From: Prorocentrum cordatum
Lineage: Eukaryota > Sar > Dinophyceae > Prorocentrales > Prorocentraceae
NCBI GenBank assembly: GCA_963575745.1
Contig: CAUYUJ010022537.1
Coordinates: 265,752-329,751 of the forward strand
Length of the DNA: 64,000 bases
Direction of reading: 5' to 3'
The notes beneath the pieces are model-generated. The model saw only the letters and a list, made by a program, of their open reading frames with translations, did no database searches and had not been told where the DNA came from. A program made the position numbers and the translations under genes. This document shows positions 21,842-33,700 of this stretch, piece by piece; positions within the stretch are counted from its first letter, which is position 1, and each line of letters opens with the position of its first letter.

Positions 21842-24800
21842 TTTACACCGTTCTTCGACCATTGAAGTTAGCCTGGCATCGCGGTTTTCGGTGGCGTCGT
21901 GGCTGCAGTGTCTGGTTCCGCTGATATCGAGTTCCTCGCGCGGGGTGCGGCCGCTGGTCTGCCTACCGTGCTTCCGCCCGCGGGCGCGCTGATGCGCGCA
22001 ACCTGGCCGCTCCTGGAGGAGGCGTTGCGGCGGCCTCGCCGCCTGCTGGGCAGCCGCCGGAACCGCGAAGACGGACGCGGCTCACTACTGCGCCGCATGT
22101 TGATTTGATGCATCCCTGATCAGGGCAACTTGCGTGGCGATTGTTTTATATGCGCGAGTCGTCGAGCATTCACCGGGAGACCAGGTGTTTTTCTGTTGAC
22201 GGCCAGGCGTTTCCATCGAGGTTACGTGAGCCAGCGTGATTCAGAATAATTGGCGGCGCACTGGCAGGCGTTCCCTTTCCTGGGGACGTGTGTCTGGATG
22301 CACAGTGACCCCCCCTTCGCATTGCCTTTCTTGCGTGACTTCCAGTCGCCAACTTTACCTTTGTAATCCTTGGCTCTGCTCCATCAGACGGTTATCATTC
22401 CGCTGCCCTCGCTATTATGCGTACAAGCGTCCGCGCCAATCATTCGAGTTCGCTGGTGCTTTCGTTGGTCTGTTGCCCCGTTGGAATGCTAGCGGAACGT
22501 GGGCGTTAGTATTGCGGAATTCCATGGGCTGTTTCCCTTGCTGGCGTCCGCAGTGGATTTGGCGCGCCTTCTTCTTATTGAAAAACTCATTCAATGCGAT
22601 CTGGCATGGCTCGGCACGGGGCCGCGAAATTACATCTGCGTAAGCAGAATTATCCGCGCGTCCCTTCTTAGCCCTGGGCGGAGCGAACCTGGGCCGACGC
22701 CCTCGCCCTGCTCGGCGCCGGGCCGATTGCCCCGCTGGCGGCCCGTCCGCCGCCTTCGGCGGGGCCGCGGCCCTGGCGCCGGGCCGCGCCGTCGCCGCCC
22801 CTGGCGCTGCGGCCTGGCGACGCCGGCGGCCCCGGCCCCCGGTCTAGGGCCGGCCGCGGCGCTGGCCGCGCCCGCGGCGGCCCCGGCCGCAGTCCCCGTG
22901 GCGCCCTGCCCCGCGGCGGTGGCCGCGGAGAGCGCGGCGTTCGGCGCGAGGGGCGGCGCGGCCAGGGCGCGGGCGACGTCGGGGCGCGCGCGAGCCCAGC
23001 CTTCGGCGCCATCTTGATTCGGCGCGTGATATCTGGCGGCGCGAAGGACTTCAGGGGCCCCGCGGCCGCGGGCGCCCCCCGCCTCTTGGGCCGCGATCTC
23101 GGTGGGCGGGGCGCGCGCTCGTCGCCCGTGTCGCGGAGTGGTGGCACCGCTCGCCGAGCTCACCTGCCCTGGTTGTGGCATCAGGGAGCCGCGCGCGATC
23201 TCGCGGTGCTGCTGGTGGACCGACGGGCGCGATGGTGGCGGTGAACCCTTTGCCCATGGCGGCGCCTTCGCGATGGCCCGCCGCCTGGGCGAGGAGAGCT
23301 GGGGGGTTGCCGCGCACGAGTGCGGATGAAGCCCCTCGAGGCTTTTGGCGCCAGCGCCGCGGCGACGTCCTGGGCCTTCCGAGCATCGCCAGCATCGAGG
23401 CACTCGTGCGCGAGATGCAGTTGGTGTAGCGCGCCCGCGCCAAGCACGACAGCGCATCTGGCCCTCTTAGTGATGGCGTGGAGGGCGGCGCTGGCCGTGG
23501 TCTGGGTTGCGGGCGTGGCCGCGGCGGAGGGGCTTCGGGCGCCTTCCGCTATTTTCGACGATGCCTCTGGCGAAGGGTTGCCGCGTCGTTTGGGGATGTT
23601 TCCCGGCGGAGTCCAACGCAGCGGAGTCGGCTTCGAGAGGAAAGGCGGGCCCATCTGCTTCCATGCCGCGCCGGATCCAGAGGTGGCATCCGGCCCCGCG
23701 GGCGTCGAGGTCCTCCGCGGCGGCTTTCTCGGCGTTGGCCCCAGTGGCGAGCCGTGCCGCGGCGCTGTCCCCGACGGGGGCTGCCGTGTTCGGGGGCCTG
23801 CCGCGCCGCGCGGGGGCTGCGCCCCCGGCCGGCAAGAGGCCGCGCCAGGAGCGGGCGCCCCGCGTGCCTGCCGCGCGCGGCCGAGCGGGCCGCCGTGCGA
23901 GCCCGCGCCTCCCCGCCGCGGCCAGCGCGCCGATCGCCGCCGGCTGCCCTGTGCTTCCTCGAGATGCAGAGCGCCGCCCCGAAGGCCGCCCAGGACTGCC
24001 GAGCGCGCGCCATGGTTTTCACCGGCTGGTGACAGGAGCGCGGGCTCCTTCTCGCGTCGGCGCCCGCACGTCGCCCCGGCGACGTGCGCGGGCGAAAAGT
24101 TCGTCGGGGGCGGTTTCTCATGCGCGCCGACGAAGCTAATGGCTGGTCTCCGCTACTTCTGAACTTTCCCCGCCGACGTCCTCCTCGAGCTGCCGCGCAG
24201 CGCGCGGGCCCTGGCGAGCGTCATCGGTTTCGCGTTCTACCTCCGGCCGCGCGAGTGCCATCGCCTGATGGGGGTAGTTGATAGCGCCGCCAAATCCCGC
24301 CACCCGCGGTCGGGGTGGAGGTTGGGGCCAGACGTCGTCGATCCCAGCCCATCCTCAAGGGGGCCCCGCCGCGTCCGAGGCCGGCGTCTGGGGCGCGGCC
24401 TGTGGCCGACAACCCGCTCTTCCCGTTGCTGTCGAAGTTCCCCGGCGACCACGTCGCCTCGAGCTTCGATTCGGCTCGGCGGGGCCGCGCGTGGGCAGGC
24501 GCGGCAGACCGGCGCGGGCTGGCCGTTCTGGGCGACTCTTTTTTTGCGCCGCTTCCGCCGCGGGTGGGGTGGCGTTCCACGACTTGTTGTTCAAGGCTCG
24601 CGCCCTCGGCGCCGAGAAGCGCGGCCGCCCGAGCAGCGACCGCAACCCTGCCCGCTGCAAGCGGGGTGGTCGCATCGTGCAACGGGCAGTTTGACTTCGT
24701 CGACGTGAGGCCCGCGCTGGGGCCGACGAGATGGCTTCTGACATTCACGCGATCCCGTTGAATTATTGCCGCGCTGTGTGGCTTGCGCGGCAGCCCGGCT

Positions 24801-26427
24801 GCCGCCGAGATCTTCGCGGGCTCGCGTCTCTCTGATGTGCGGGGGCGCTGGGTGAGATCCCTCGCGTTTCCGAGGTCGACGTGCGACGCGGGCCTGGCCG
24901 CGATATGTCATGCAAGCGGCTTGTTCCGCTCGTCCGAGGTTAGTTTTGCGGCGAGCTCGCGGTGGTTATCTTTCTGGCCACTCTGTGCGTCGCCTTGGCG
25001 AAGAACTGCGCTGGCCCCATTCCGCCCTCGGGGGCCGCCGAGTTCCCCGGGGGGCCTGCCCGACCGCGGCGGAAGTGGCCGCGGAGAAGTTGACCTTACA
25101 GACGCCTCGCGCGCCGCGTGAGCGCCGCCTGCCGGGGCGCCCTGTGGCCATCGAGAACCTAGCAAGTAGCCATCTGAAGGCAGCCTCAAGTTCTTCCTGC
25201 CAGTGCCCTCCGTGGAGTCTCTGGGGGGGGGGGGGGGGTGCGACGCGCGCGCCGTCGTGGACACCATTGGGGGGCCTTTTCGAACCCCTGGGCGTCGCGT
25301 GGACATGGCTCCCCTGGGCGCCCGCTGGCGTGGCCGAGGCGCATGCTCTTTGACCGCTTATCCACGCTGCGCGCTGGAGATGAAAGCGTCCGAGATCGCG
25401 CTGGAGCAAGCGGAGGCGCGCCCGCGCGCCTTCCGCAAGGCCACCGCGGACAGAAGCATCGGTGTATCTGGGTGCCCAGGATCCAGAATATTCGGCCGCG
25501 CGTGCGAGGCCAGTGCTGTTCGCGAAGGCTTCCCAGGTCTGATTGTTTTTTTTCCTCGCGGGTGTGGATTGCGTGCTGCAGCGCGCGCGCGTGCGAGGCC
25601 CCCCGCTTGCGCCCTGTTTTGCGGCCTGTCTATCGCCTCGTGGATATTCTCATCTCGCGCAGATCACGCGCGGCGCCGGCAGTGGAGAAATGCGCGGGCC
25701 ATGCGCGTCAAATGCCCTGGCGCGGGGTTGCGCGCAATGTGTTGGGGCCTGCTTCCCTGCCGCAGTGCGGGGCGCGCGCTTCTGCCCTGCCCCCCCCCCC
25801 CCCCCTCTGTGACGTCGGCCGCGCGTTGGTTGGGCATTGCGTGCTGCGGCGCGTGCGCGTGCGATATTCCCCTTTACATGCTGTTTTGTGCGCTGTTCCT
25901 CTTCTCATGGATACTCGCATCTCGCGCAGATCGTGCCTGGTGCTGGCCGCTGAGAGATGGGCGGGCCATGCGCGTTCCACGTCCTCCGGCGCCTCCGCGA
26001 TCGAGCGAGCGTTGCAGGGGCGCACTTCGGAAGTGCTCTTCCGTCTTGCGAGCCGGGGCGTGGCCTCGCGCAAATATTTGTTTCTTCTTCTCGCCGCCGT
26101 GGCGCTGCCCGAGAGCCGCCGCCGGGACTGAGGGGGCGCGGCCTGGCGGGGTTTTCGCCGCGCTCGCGGCGAATGGGCGCGACGGGTGGGCCGTGCCCAG
26201 CGGGGCCTGGCGACGCGCGTCCCGTGTGTGCAAGGAGAAAGAGTCTGCGTGGCAGCGGCGCGGGAATTGCTCGGCACCGAGGGCAGAGTAAGCTTCGCCG
26301 CTGAGGGCGCCTGGGTGGCCCCCTGGTCAGTGTTCGCCTCCGCCTGCCATGCTGTTCCCCGCTCGCCCTGGTCCCTGGTTCGCGGCGGGGGGCGGGCGCG
26401 CGGGGCGCCGAGGTCGCGGCGCGGCGA
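21842..26427. other. GC-rich block with short coding-like fragments
   Basis: Fragments with natural composition but no supportable gene structure occur at about 22505-22665 (DLARLLLIEKLIQCDLAWL), in a locally less GC-rich island at 22130-22660, and at about 24715-24830 (SDIHAIPLNYCRAVWLAR, ended by TGA). The rest is Arg/Ala/Pro/Gly-rich in every frame on both strands, as expected of stop-poor GC-rich DNA. G or C homopolymers of 12 or more occur near 25221 and 25790. No RNA genes were recognised. Confidence 0.3.
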
Positions 26428-27180
26428 TTGCAGCGCCCGTCGTCGCCCCCGACTGATCCGAGCGCGAGATCCAAGCTTTCCATTGCTGCGTCCTTCTATT
26501 GGCGGCGGCGGGGGATGGGGGCATCTCAGGGCAGGGGCAGGCTGGCGAAGAAGGAGTCCGAGCTGTCCAGTCCTCGCTCGGCGCCAGCATGGCAGCGACA
26601 AATCGATCGCACCATCCGCGACGTGCTTGCCTTCGAGCAGCCGTTTTCGATGGCCGCGTCGGCCCGCGGCGCGGCCGCCGCGCGGCCGGGGAAGCGTCGC
26701 GTCTGACTTCGGTCCCCTGTTGAGGACCTGGGCGAGACATGGGCCGCCCGCGAAGCATTGATCGGGCGTCTCCTCAGCGAGGCGCCGCGTCGCGGCCCCC
26801 AAGGTGCGCCGCCGCGCGTTCGGGCGCCCTCTCTGCCTGTCGAGTCGATCCTCGCGCGCGAGGTGGCGCGCGTCAGTCTCGCTTCTTGTGGCGCCAGCGA
26901 CTGCGACTTGCTTGGCGGCGAACGGGCGGAGCTGGGCGAGCGCTCGAAACAATTGCAGCCGGGGTTGCGCGCGGCGGTCAAATCGATGTTCGGTGGGCCA
27001 AGGGCAAGTTCAAGGATGCGCGGGCTCGACAGGAGACTGAGCCAGATCGGTCGGCTGCTAGAAAGAGGCGCGCGGCCGACGACGGGTCGGCTGTGGGCGG
27101 GGGGTGGGGGTCGTCGGCGGCGCCTCCAGTTCTCCTTGCAACGGCGCCCGACGCGACGAGCCTGCAGGGCCAGCATCTGA
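26428..27180 (+). pseudogene. Possible decayed coding segment, unrecognised
   Basis: One frame reads for about 250 codons with a single TGA at 26704-26706 inside it. On both sides of that stop the composition is protein-like: WQRQIDRTIRDVLAFEQPF before it and DLGETWAAREALIGRLLSE, then DLLGGERAELGERSKQLQP, after it. The stretch is alpha-helical and charged, possibly coiled coil. No motif or family is recognised and no start codon is convincing. It could be an exon of a spliced gene with a read-error or real nonsense change, or a retroelement remnant. Confidence 0.25.
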
Positions 27181-28560
27181 GTCGCCCAAAGTTGGCGTGG
27201 TGGGGTCGTCGCCCGGCGAGGCTGGCGCAGCCGCGCCACCTGGGGGCGACTGCGTAGCGCGGGCTGCGGCCATCTTGCAGCGGCCGCCCAGTAGCGGGCA
27301 GTCCCTGGGAGCGCCTCAGTTCCAGCGTTTTTTACGGAGTGGGGGGTTGTCCCTCGCCCGGGGTCTTGCGCTGGACGTTCGGGCCCTGGGCCCAGGGGTG
27401 GTCTATTCTCCCCTGGGCGGATCTTTCGGTAACGTATGTGGGCCCTGCTGTGGATTTCAGGGGCTGCCATTCTCTGCCCGGCGGTGGTCTGATTTTTTCG
27501 AGCTAGGATCGGGCGCGTGCGCGCCCGCTGCTGTTTGTCTTGGGGTCCGCCCTCGATTGCTCGGTCTGGGTTCTCGTCTATTTATTTTGCTATCTCCGTT
27601 AGTCCTTGGCCCGGCCATGCTGACTCGCTGGTGAGATCAAGGTTTTCGCCTCATGGGCATCTCGTCCGCGCGTTGCAGGATGCGCTTGCTAGGGCCGAAG
27701 TGGGGCCTACATTTTTCCGCAAGGGTGCTTTTGTTTGGTTTCGGAGTGGCCCTGGCTGTTCCCTCGGCGCCCGAGGATAAGGAGGCTTTTCGAGTGCCTC
27801 TCAGGAAGCCCATCAATTTGATCGATCGCCCTTGAGTGCGTGTGCTGCCACCACCGAAGCCTGTCATGTGTAAGGGGGGGGGGTCTGGCTAGTCCTGGCC
27901 GAAGGCTTCGCAAGCTCACGGCGATCTTCTGCAAGAGCATTTTTTTCGGCGCCACCGTGGGCGGCTGGAAGAGCCCGCCACCTTGGCGCACCTTCTTGTG
28001 GGGCCTTCTTGGTTATGGGACCATCTTGGATATCTTGGGGGCGTGGGGGGCGGCCGAAGGGGGCGTTGGAACCCGCTCCTGCGGGTGTCAGGTGGTTCGG
28101 TTGCAAGTGGGCCCAGACTCTTGCGTGTCGTCGGCGCGCATGCGGCGAACATTCAGCAATCATGTAGCATGGGTTTAGCCATGTGTAATGACACGGCATG
28201 CGTGCAGCACGTCTTCGCAAAACAAGAAACAAATACATTATACGTGCGTTGGCGGTTTCGAGAACTCGACATTCACTTTCCATTTTTGTGGCCGTGTTCT
28301 AAAGCAATCTCTGTAGCAGGGCCAAATTGTTGTCGGTCCTGTTCGCCAGTGGGTGCACAGGGATGGGCGGTTGTTCACACTCCAGGGAATGCTCAACCAC
28401 GAGCCCGAGGATTTCAGGTCACGCAGCGCTTGCACCAGCAGGTTTTCGCGTTCAATGGCTGAATGATGAGCAGAGGCTCCTCAACAGGGGGTGATTATAT
28501 ACACGCGTTTTTATGTACATGTGTAATTTGCCACACCCTTGTGCATATGTACAACCATGC
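27181..28560. other. GC-rich to unique transition region
   Basis: A short protein-like fragment lies at about 27650-27720 (HLVRALQDALARAEVGPTF) and another reading of the same bases ends at TGA near 27833. After about 28150 the base composition becomes balanced. No gene is supported. Confidence 0.3.
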
Positions 28561-28914
28561 ATGTTTATGTAGGTATGTTTCTATCTATGTATGTATGTAT
28601 GTGTTTACACACACATATATATATATATATATAGGTGTGTGTGTTGTATGTACATATTTGCACAGAAAAAGACCGACACACAATGAGAAAAGAGAGAGAG
28701 AGAAAGAGAGAGAGAGAGACACACACACACGCACACACATATATATATACATATATTTATATACTTATATATATATAGATGTGTGTGTATGGTATGTACC
28801 TATATGCACGGAAAAAGACCGACACACAATGAGAGAGAGAGAGAGACATATACACATATATATATACACATATATATATATATACACATATGCATATATA
28901 TATCTGTATATGTG

Positions 28915-28962
<48 letters not shown>

Positions 28963-28975
28963 AACAAATGTATCG
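28561..28975. repeat. TATATA/GAGAGA/CACACA microsatellites with a duplicated ~60-bp segment
   Basis: (TA)n, (GA)n and (CA)n runs alternate. The segment GAAAAAGACCGACACACAAT occurs at 28665 and again at 28812, each followed by GAGAGA and TATACACA runs, so a unit of about 148 bp is duplicated. Confidence 0.8.
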
Positions 28976-29440
28976 ACAGAGAGAATCAACACATCGTACA
29001 TATACACATAGCTGGAACCGACATGTGGAGTCAGGGTTCGGATATTTTGGGGAAGTGAAAAAGGCGAGGGGTTGACATGTGGGCGATTTTGCGCATGAGT
29101 GGGCGGGAGTGCGCGGCAAGGGAGGGACTGACAGAAAGAGGGGAAAACAGAGAAAAAGAGAGAGAGAGAGAGAGACAACGAACAAAAAGAGACAGGGATA
29201 TATTGCAGCTAGGATCCTAAGTGGGATATCGTGACTGGAATATGAGGGGCTGACATTTTTTGTATATGTTGTGAACATACACGTGCATACATCGACAGTT
29301 GCCGGCGGCAAACCCCGCCACCGTGCCCGTGCACCACAGCAGGAAACAGGCTGACTGCAGGAACAGCGCAGTTCCAACGAGTGGTCTGCACTGGGATAGT
29401 TCGTGATCTCCACTTCGTCTTCGTCCGTGCGGTAGGGAGG
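28976..29440. other. Unassigned spacer
   Basis: Unique sequence with a further GAGAGA run near 29155-29175. No gene was recognised. Confidence 0.35.
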
Positions 29441-29705
29441 TTGAGGGGAGGAGGAGGAGGAGGAGGAGGAGGAGGAGGAGGAGGAGGAGGAGGAGGAGGA
29501 GGAGGAGGAGGAGGAGGAGGAGGAGGAGGAGGAGGAGGAGGAGGAGGAGGAGGAGGAGGAGGAGGAGGAGGAGGAGGAGGAGGAGGAGGAGAGGAGAGGA
29601 GAAAGAGGAGCAGGAGGAGGAGGAGGAGAGGAGGAGGAGGAGGAGGAAGAGAAGAGGAGGAGGAGGAGGAGGAGGAGGAGGAGGAGGAGGAGGAGGAGGG
29701 GGTAG
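29441..29705 (+). repeat. (GGA)n purine tract, ~265 bp
   Basis: Nearly pure (GGA)n on the + strand from about 29447 to 29590, then interrupted GGA/GAA. It is a long homopurine run able in principle to form triplex DNA. Poly-Gly and poly-Ser/Leu frames are artefacts. Confidence 0.95.
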
Positions 29706-30290
29706 AGGAGGAGGTGGAAAAAGAGGATAGGGAGAAAATGCAGATACAGAGGAGAAGGTCTCTCAGAGACCCTGGTGGCTCCGCAGGAGCCTGCTGGGGG
29801 CCTCTTGGGGGCCTCTTGTGGGCCTCGTGGGGGCCTCCCAGACAGTCTCACCGTGGCAGGCTCGGCTCACGCGACCCCGCTCTCACAGGAGGCCCTCGCG
29901 CGGAGCGCCCTGTGCGGGGCGCTCGGGCGCGCGCAAGAGGCCGATGGATGCGAAGCACCGGGCAGCGTCCAGCGCGCGGACCCTGGCGACGCGGCTCCAC
30001 CGCCAGCGGCGGGCGGAGCTGGGGTCGCAAGCCTAGAGGTTGACACCAACACCAAGATCGGCGGTGTGCCTCAACCGAGGGAAGACGATCCCGATCTCGG
30101 TGATGGTGGTCATATTTTGGCTTCCAAGGTGACCGAAATATTACCACCAACACCAAAATCTAGGATCATCTTCCCCATGTGGAGGCAACCTTCTGTGCTG
30201 GTGCTGGTGCCAATTTCCAGGCCTCCAATGGGGCTCGCGCGCGCGCCGGCGCTGGATGTGACATTGTCGATTCGTGTTCCCCTTCTTGGG
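29706..30290. other. Unassigned spacer
   Basis: GCCTCTTGGGGGCC words at 29790-29840 are followed by unique GC-rich sequence. The phrase CACCAACACCAA appears at about 30043 and 30146. No gene is supported. Confidence 0.3.
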
Positions 30291-30680
30291 CCCTTGTTAG
30301 GGCTGTGTTGGGGCCTGTTTTGGCAGTCTTGGGCGCCTCTAGGGCCGTCTTGGAGCCCTCTTGGGCCGTCTCGCTGATCTCTTGAGGGCCTCTTAGGCCG
30401 CCTTGGGGTTCTCTTGGGGGCCTCTGGGGCCGTCTTGGGACGTCGGGAGCTCGAACAGGCCAGAACCCCCAGGCACATTGAAACACCAACGGAACATCAC
30501 TGCTTGTTGCCACTCGCGGCCCTCTTGGGAAGGCTCTTGGGGCTCTCTTGGGGCGTCTCGCAGGCCCCATGGGCCGACTTGGGGCCATCTTTGGCCAGCT
30601 TGATGGCAAAGTGGGGGGGTCTTGGAGCCATATTGGGCCGTCTTGGAGGCATCTTGGCCTCGGGAGCGCGAGTTTGTTGT
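30291..30680 (+). repeat. CTTGGGG/GGCCGTCTTGG repeat family
   Basis: Words of the type GGGGCCGTCTTGG, CCTCTTGGGGG and TCTTGGGGCC repeat every 10-25 bp. It belongs to the same family as 1.75-2.17 and 32.34-32.62 kb, and to the inverted copy at 12.1-12.7 kb. Confidence 0.65.
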
Positions 30681-31085
30681 ATTTTGCGAGGGCCCATTCC
30701 TCGGGATCGCGGACCATGTGTTTTTTCCTCGGAAGGATGGGTGGCGAGTCGCGCAAGCCCAAAACTAGGAGAGGGGGGATGGGCAGAAGATTCTACAGAA
30801 ACCCAGCCAGACAGTTTTGGGTACTTTAGCACGCCCGAACATTCCAGGGGGCACAGTGGCGGATATACAGACTATGAGAGAGGGGGGCGAGAGAGAGAGA
30901 GAGAGAGAGAGAACAACCAAACAAACAAAAACAAACAAACAAACAGAAACAACAAAAGCGAAATGGAGTGGCGCAACGCGCGGTAGCGTGTGAATCGGTG
31001 CTGGGTAAGGGCAGACTGCTACCCTCAGTGATGCGACATCGACGGCACGTGCGTGTGCGGGGTGAGGATGACGATCGGCGCAGAT
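30681..31085. other. Unassigned spacer with GA and CAAA microsatellites
   Basis: (GA)n at about 30887-30911 is followed by (AAAC)n at about 30915-30955. The rest is unique with no gene recognised. Confidence 0.4.
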
Positions 31086-31270
31086 AGGATCGGCGAGTGA
31101 GGGGGGAAGCGAGAAGGAGACGGCATTCTCAGAGGGCGGCGGGACTTCGCAGAAGCCCATGCGCCTTCTGAGAGGTTTGTCAGGTGTCGCCCGGGAAGGC
31201 TCAGAAAACTTCTCGGAAGGCCCGGGGACTTTCGAGCCTTCTGAGAAGGCCTTCCCCTTCTCACTTCTCC
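31086..31270. repeat. Palindromic CTTCTGAGAAG-type short repeats
   Basis: GCCTTCTGAGAAGGC and related self-complementary words recur about every 25-35 bp (near 31120, 31150, 31210 and 31235). The motif family is the same as at 80-205, 31 kb away. Confidence 0.5.
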
Positions 31271-32340
31271 CCCTCGCTCGCCGCCGAGTGACACCACAGG
31301 GGAATGGCGCCTGGACGGTGACCCCATGCCGACGCCCTGCAGGGCGGGCGCAGGCGGGTGGGGGCCGACGTCGCGGGGAGGGCGTCGCGCCGTGGAGCGG
31401 TTTTCGAAGCAGCGGGGAGGAGCAATGGGGGTCGATCGGGGGATCCCCTGGCCCCGCGCACAGGAGAGAGGCAGGAGAGATAGAGAGAGAGATATGCGCA
31501 CCGAAGATTCCCAAGATGGCGTTCTAGGGATGTCGAACAATCTGGTGACACTCGATGCCATGGGCCTGTGGAAGAGGCGCCGAGGAGCAGAGGAAGAGGA
31601 TGATGCGGAGGATGAGGAGGAGGAGGAGGAGGAGGAGGAGGAGGAGCTTGCGGTGCGCGCGTGCGTTGGTGCTGGGAGCGCGGGTCTCCCAGGTCGGCTT
31701 CGATGAGCTTCCGCACGTTAGCATGCTGCTGAGATACAAGATTTTCGATCAGCAGTCCGAGGCCCCTCCCTCGCACTGACCTGCTCCCTCCACCGCCGCC
31801 TCACCCTCTGCATCCCTACGGCCGATGCTGCTTTAGTTAGCCCCTGCTGCCTGCCGTAGCTGCCCCTGCTTCTGCTGCTCCTCCTCCCCATCCATGTCCT
31901 CCCTGCCCGTCCCCGCCCTCCATGTCCCGTGCCCCGTCCCCTTGTTCCCCGTCGCATTGTTTCTGTCACATGGTCATACCCCTTGTCCCTCGTCGCCCTT
32001 CCCCGCGCTCCTTTTCTCCCCCTCGCCTCGTCCTCCTCCCCTCCTCTTCCCCGGGGAACAAGCCCCCGACCAAACCTCGGCAGTAAGCTCAGTACGCAAG
32101 ATCGGTTGCGACGATTTTCGCCACATTGCTCGAGTCAAAACGGCCACGTCGATCATCAACCTGACCTTTCATCATCATTCCGTGTCTGCAACATCACATC
32201 TACGGTTGCCGAACGAGTTTTGTTATACGTTTCAGGTTTGATTCCAATGCTGCTGAGCTGCCGCCATATCCGCCATAGCGGTTGGGTAAGCTGCGTTGCA
32301 ACGCTATAGCGTGACATGGTTCTCGCGGTGCATGGCTGCC
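31271..32340. other. Unassigned spacer with short GGA tract and CT-rich zone
   Basis: GGA triplets occupy about 31590-31648. The CT-rich, CCCTCGTCC-type zone lies at about 31770-32060. No gene is supported. Confidence 0.35.
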
Positions 32341-32620
32341 TCACGAGTGCCTCTTGTGGGGCTTGTTGGGGCCTCCTTTGGTTTTCTGTTGGGGTGTGTG
32401 TCTTGGATCCGCGGCCAGATTGGGGTCATGGCGCCATCTTCAGAGTCTTTGTTGGCAATCTGGGCGGGTTGTGAGAGCCGTCTTTGTTTCTGGTTTTGGG
32501 CCGTCTTGGGTCGTCCCGTGTCGGTCTTGGGCGGGTCTTGGGAGGTCTTGGGCTGTCTTGGGGGCCGTGTTGCGGCCTCCCACAATATAGTGCCAGTTGG
32601 GACCATCTTCGGCCAGCCTT
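32341..32620 (+). repeat. CTTGGGC/CTTGTGGGG repeat family
   Basis: TCTTGGG(C/T)(C/G)(G/T) words recur through the block, related to the CTTGGGG family elsewhere in the window. Confidence 0.55.
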
Positions 32621-32864
32621 GACAGTATCGGAGGCAAATTCAGGCTCTCGGGAGCCTCGTCCTGGCTTTCCTGGGGACCTCTGGGTCCCATAACACGTGT
32701 GGACCAGCTCATTGGCCTACTCTTCAAATTACAGTTGGACTTCCAGGGAGGTGGAGCAAGGGGAGGGCAAGCCGAAGAGGTTTCGACCGAGGTCTATACG
32801 TCCCGTTCCCTACGGCCATCTCAATATACGTCAAAAACGAAACAGTAAGCCACCCTAGTTGCAA

Positions 32865-33165
32865 GATGCTGAGATGGTCCTGAGAGGCTTTCGAGAGACT
32901 CTTGTGTGTGCCTTGAGCCTCTTGAGATGCTACCGAACTGATCCTGAGAGGCTCCCGAGAGTGTCGTGAGGGTCCTGATAGGGTTCGAGGCTTATGTGAG
33001 GCACAAGAGGCCCAGGATAGTGAGAGGCTCCTGAGAGGCTCCTGAGAAGCTCCTGGGAGGATCCTCAGATTTTCATGGTAGGGTCCTGAGAAGGTTCCGA
33101 GAAGGACCCTGAGATGTTGATGATCTGGTTTTGAGAAGGGTCCTGAGAGGGTTCAGGGAGGCCTT
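32865..33165 (+). repeat. Degenerate ~12-bp repeat TCCTGAGAGGCT
   Basis: TCCTGAGAGGCTCCTGAGAA and variants recur about 20 times over 300 bp, most regular at about 33018-33065. No gene is supported. Confidence 0.8.
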
Positions 33166-33340
33166 CGATTCAGTAACATTTCTATACGCGATAACGTGTT
33201 TGGATAAATGCCGCAGATTTTGGACGGATGCATCCTGCACGATGGAAAGCAGGTGACAGCAGGGAGCCAGCAGCGCGGCTGCAGCCAGGACTTCTCCAGA
33301 ACCCCGGGTCAACCGACGTCAGGGAGATGGGAATACAGTC

Positions 33341-33490
33341 GGCCCGGATTAGTAGGTCGACCCTGCCAGCTCAAGGATGCCCTTGTGTCCTGTGCCTCGT
33401 GACCCATGCCTCCTGCATTCCTGTGGCAGTGTGCCCCTCGGAAAGGGTCTCTTGTCCTCTCGCGTGTCCTCTCCAATCAAGTCCGACCGT
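33341..33490 (+). repeat. Dispersed 150-bp repeat, copy 2
   Basis: Partner of 2358-2507 in the same orientation, about 85% identical by eye over exactly the same length. It ends next to unique GC-rich sequence, with no shared flank. Confidence 0.85.
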
Positions 33491-33629
33491 ACTCCCCCGC
33501 CGCGCGCGCGTGTGCGCTCGTCATCGAACAGCCGTTTGAGCCCCACACTGTTGCCCGGAACTGCCACCCAGGCACGGCCAACCCAGTGCAGCACGTAACC
33601 CTTCGGGGATGAGGAACACGCAGATGGGG

Positions 33630-33700
33630 ACGCGGAGGAGGAGGAGGAGGAGGAGGAGGAGGAGGAGGAGGAGGAGGAGGAGGAGGAGGAGGTGGAGCAG
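33630..33700 (+). repeat. (GGA)n purine tract
   Basis: About 20 GGA triplets on the + strand. Confidence 0.95.

Noticed and set aside
25708-26952. 414-codon minus-strand frame
   Set aside because: Arg/Pro/Ala-rich throughout, as expected antisense to stop-poor GC-rich DNA; the plus strand of the same region has better fragments.
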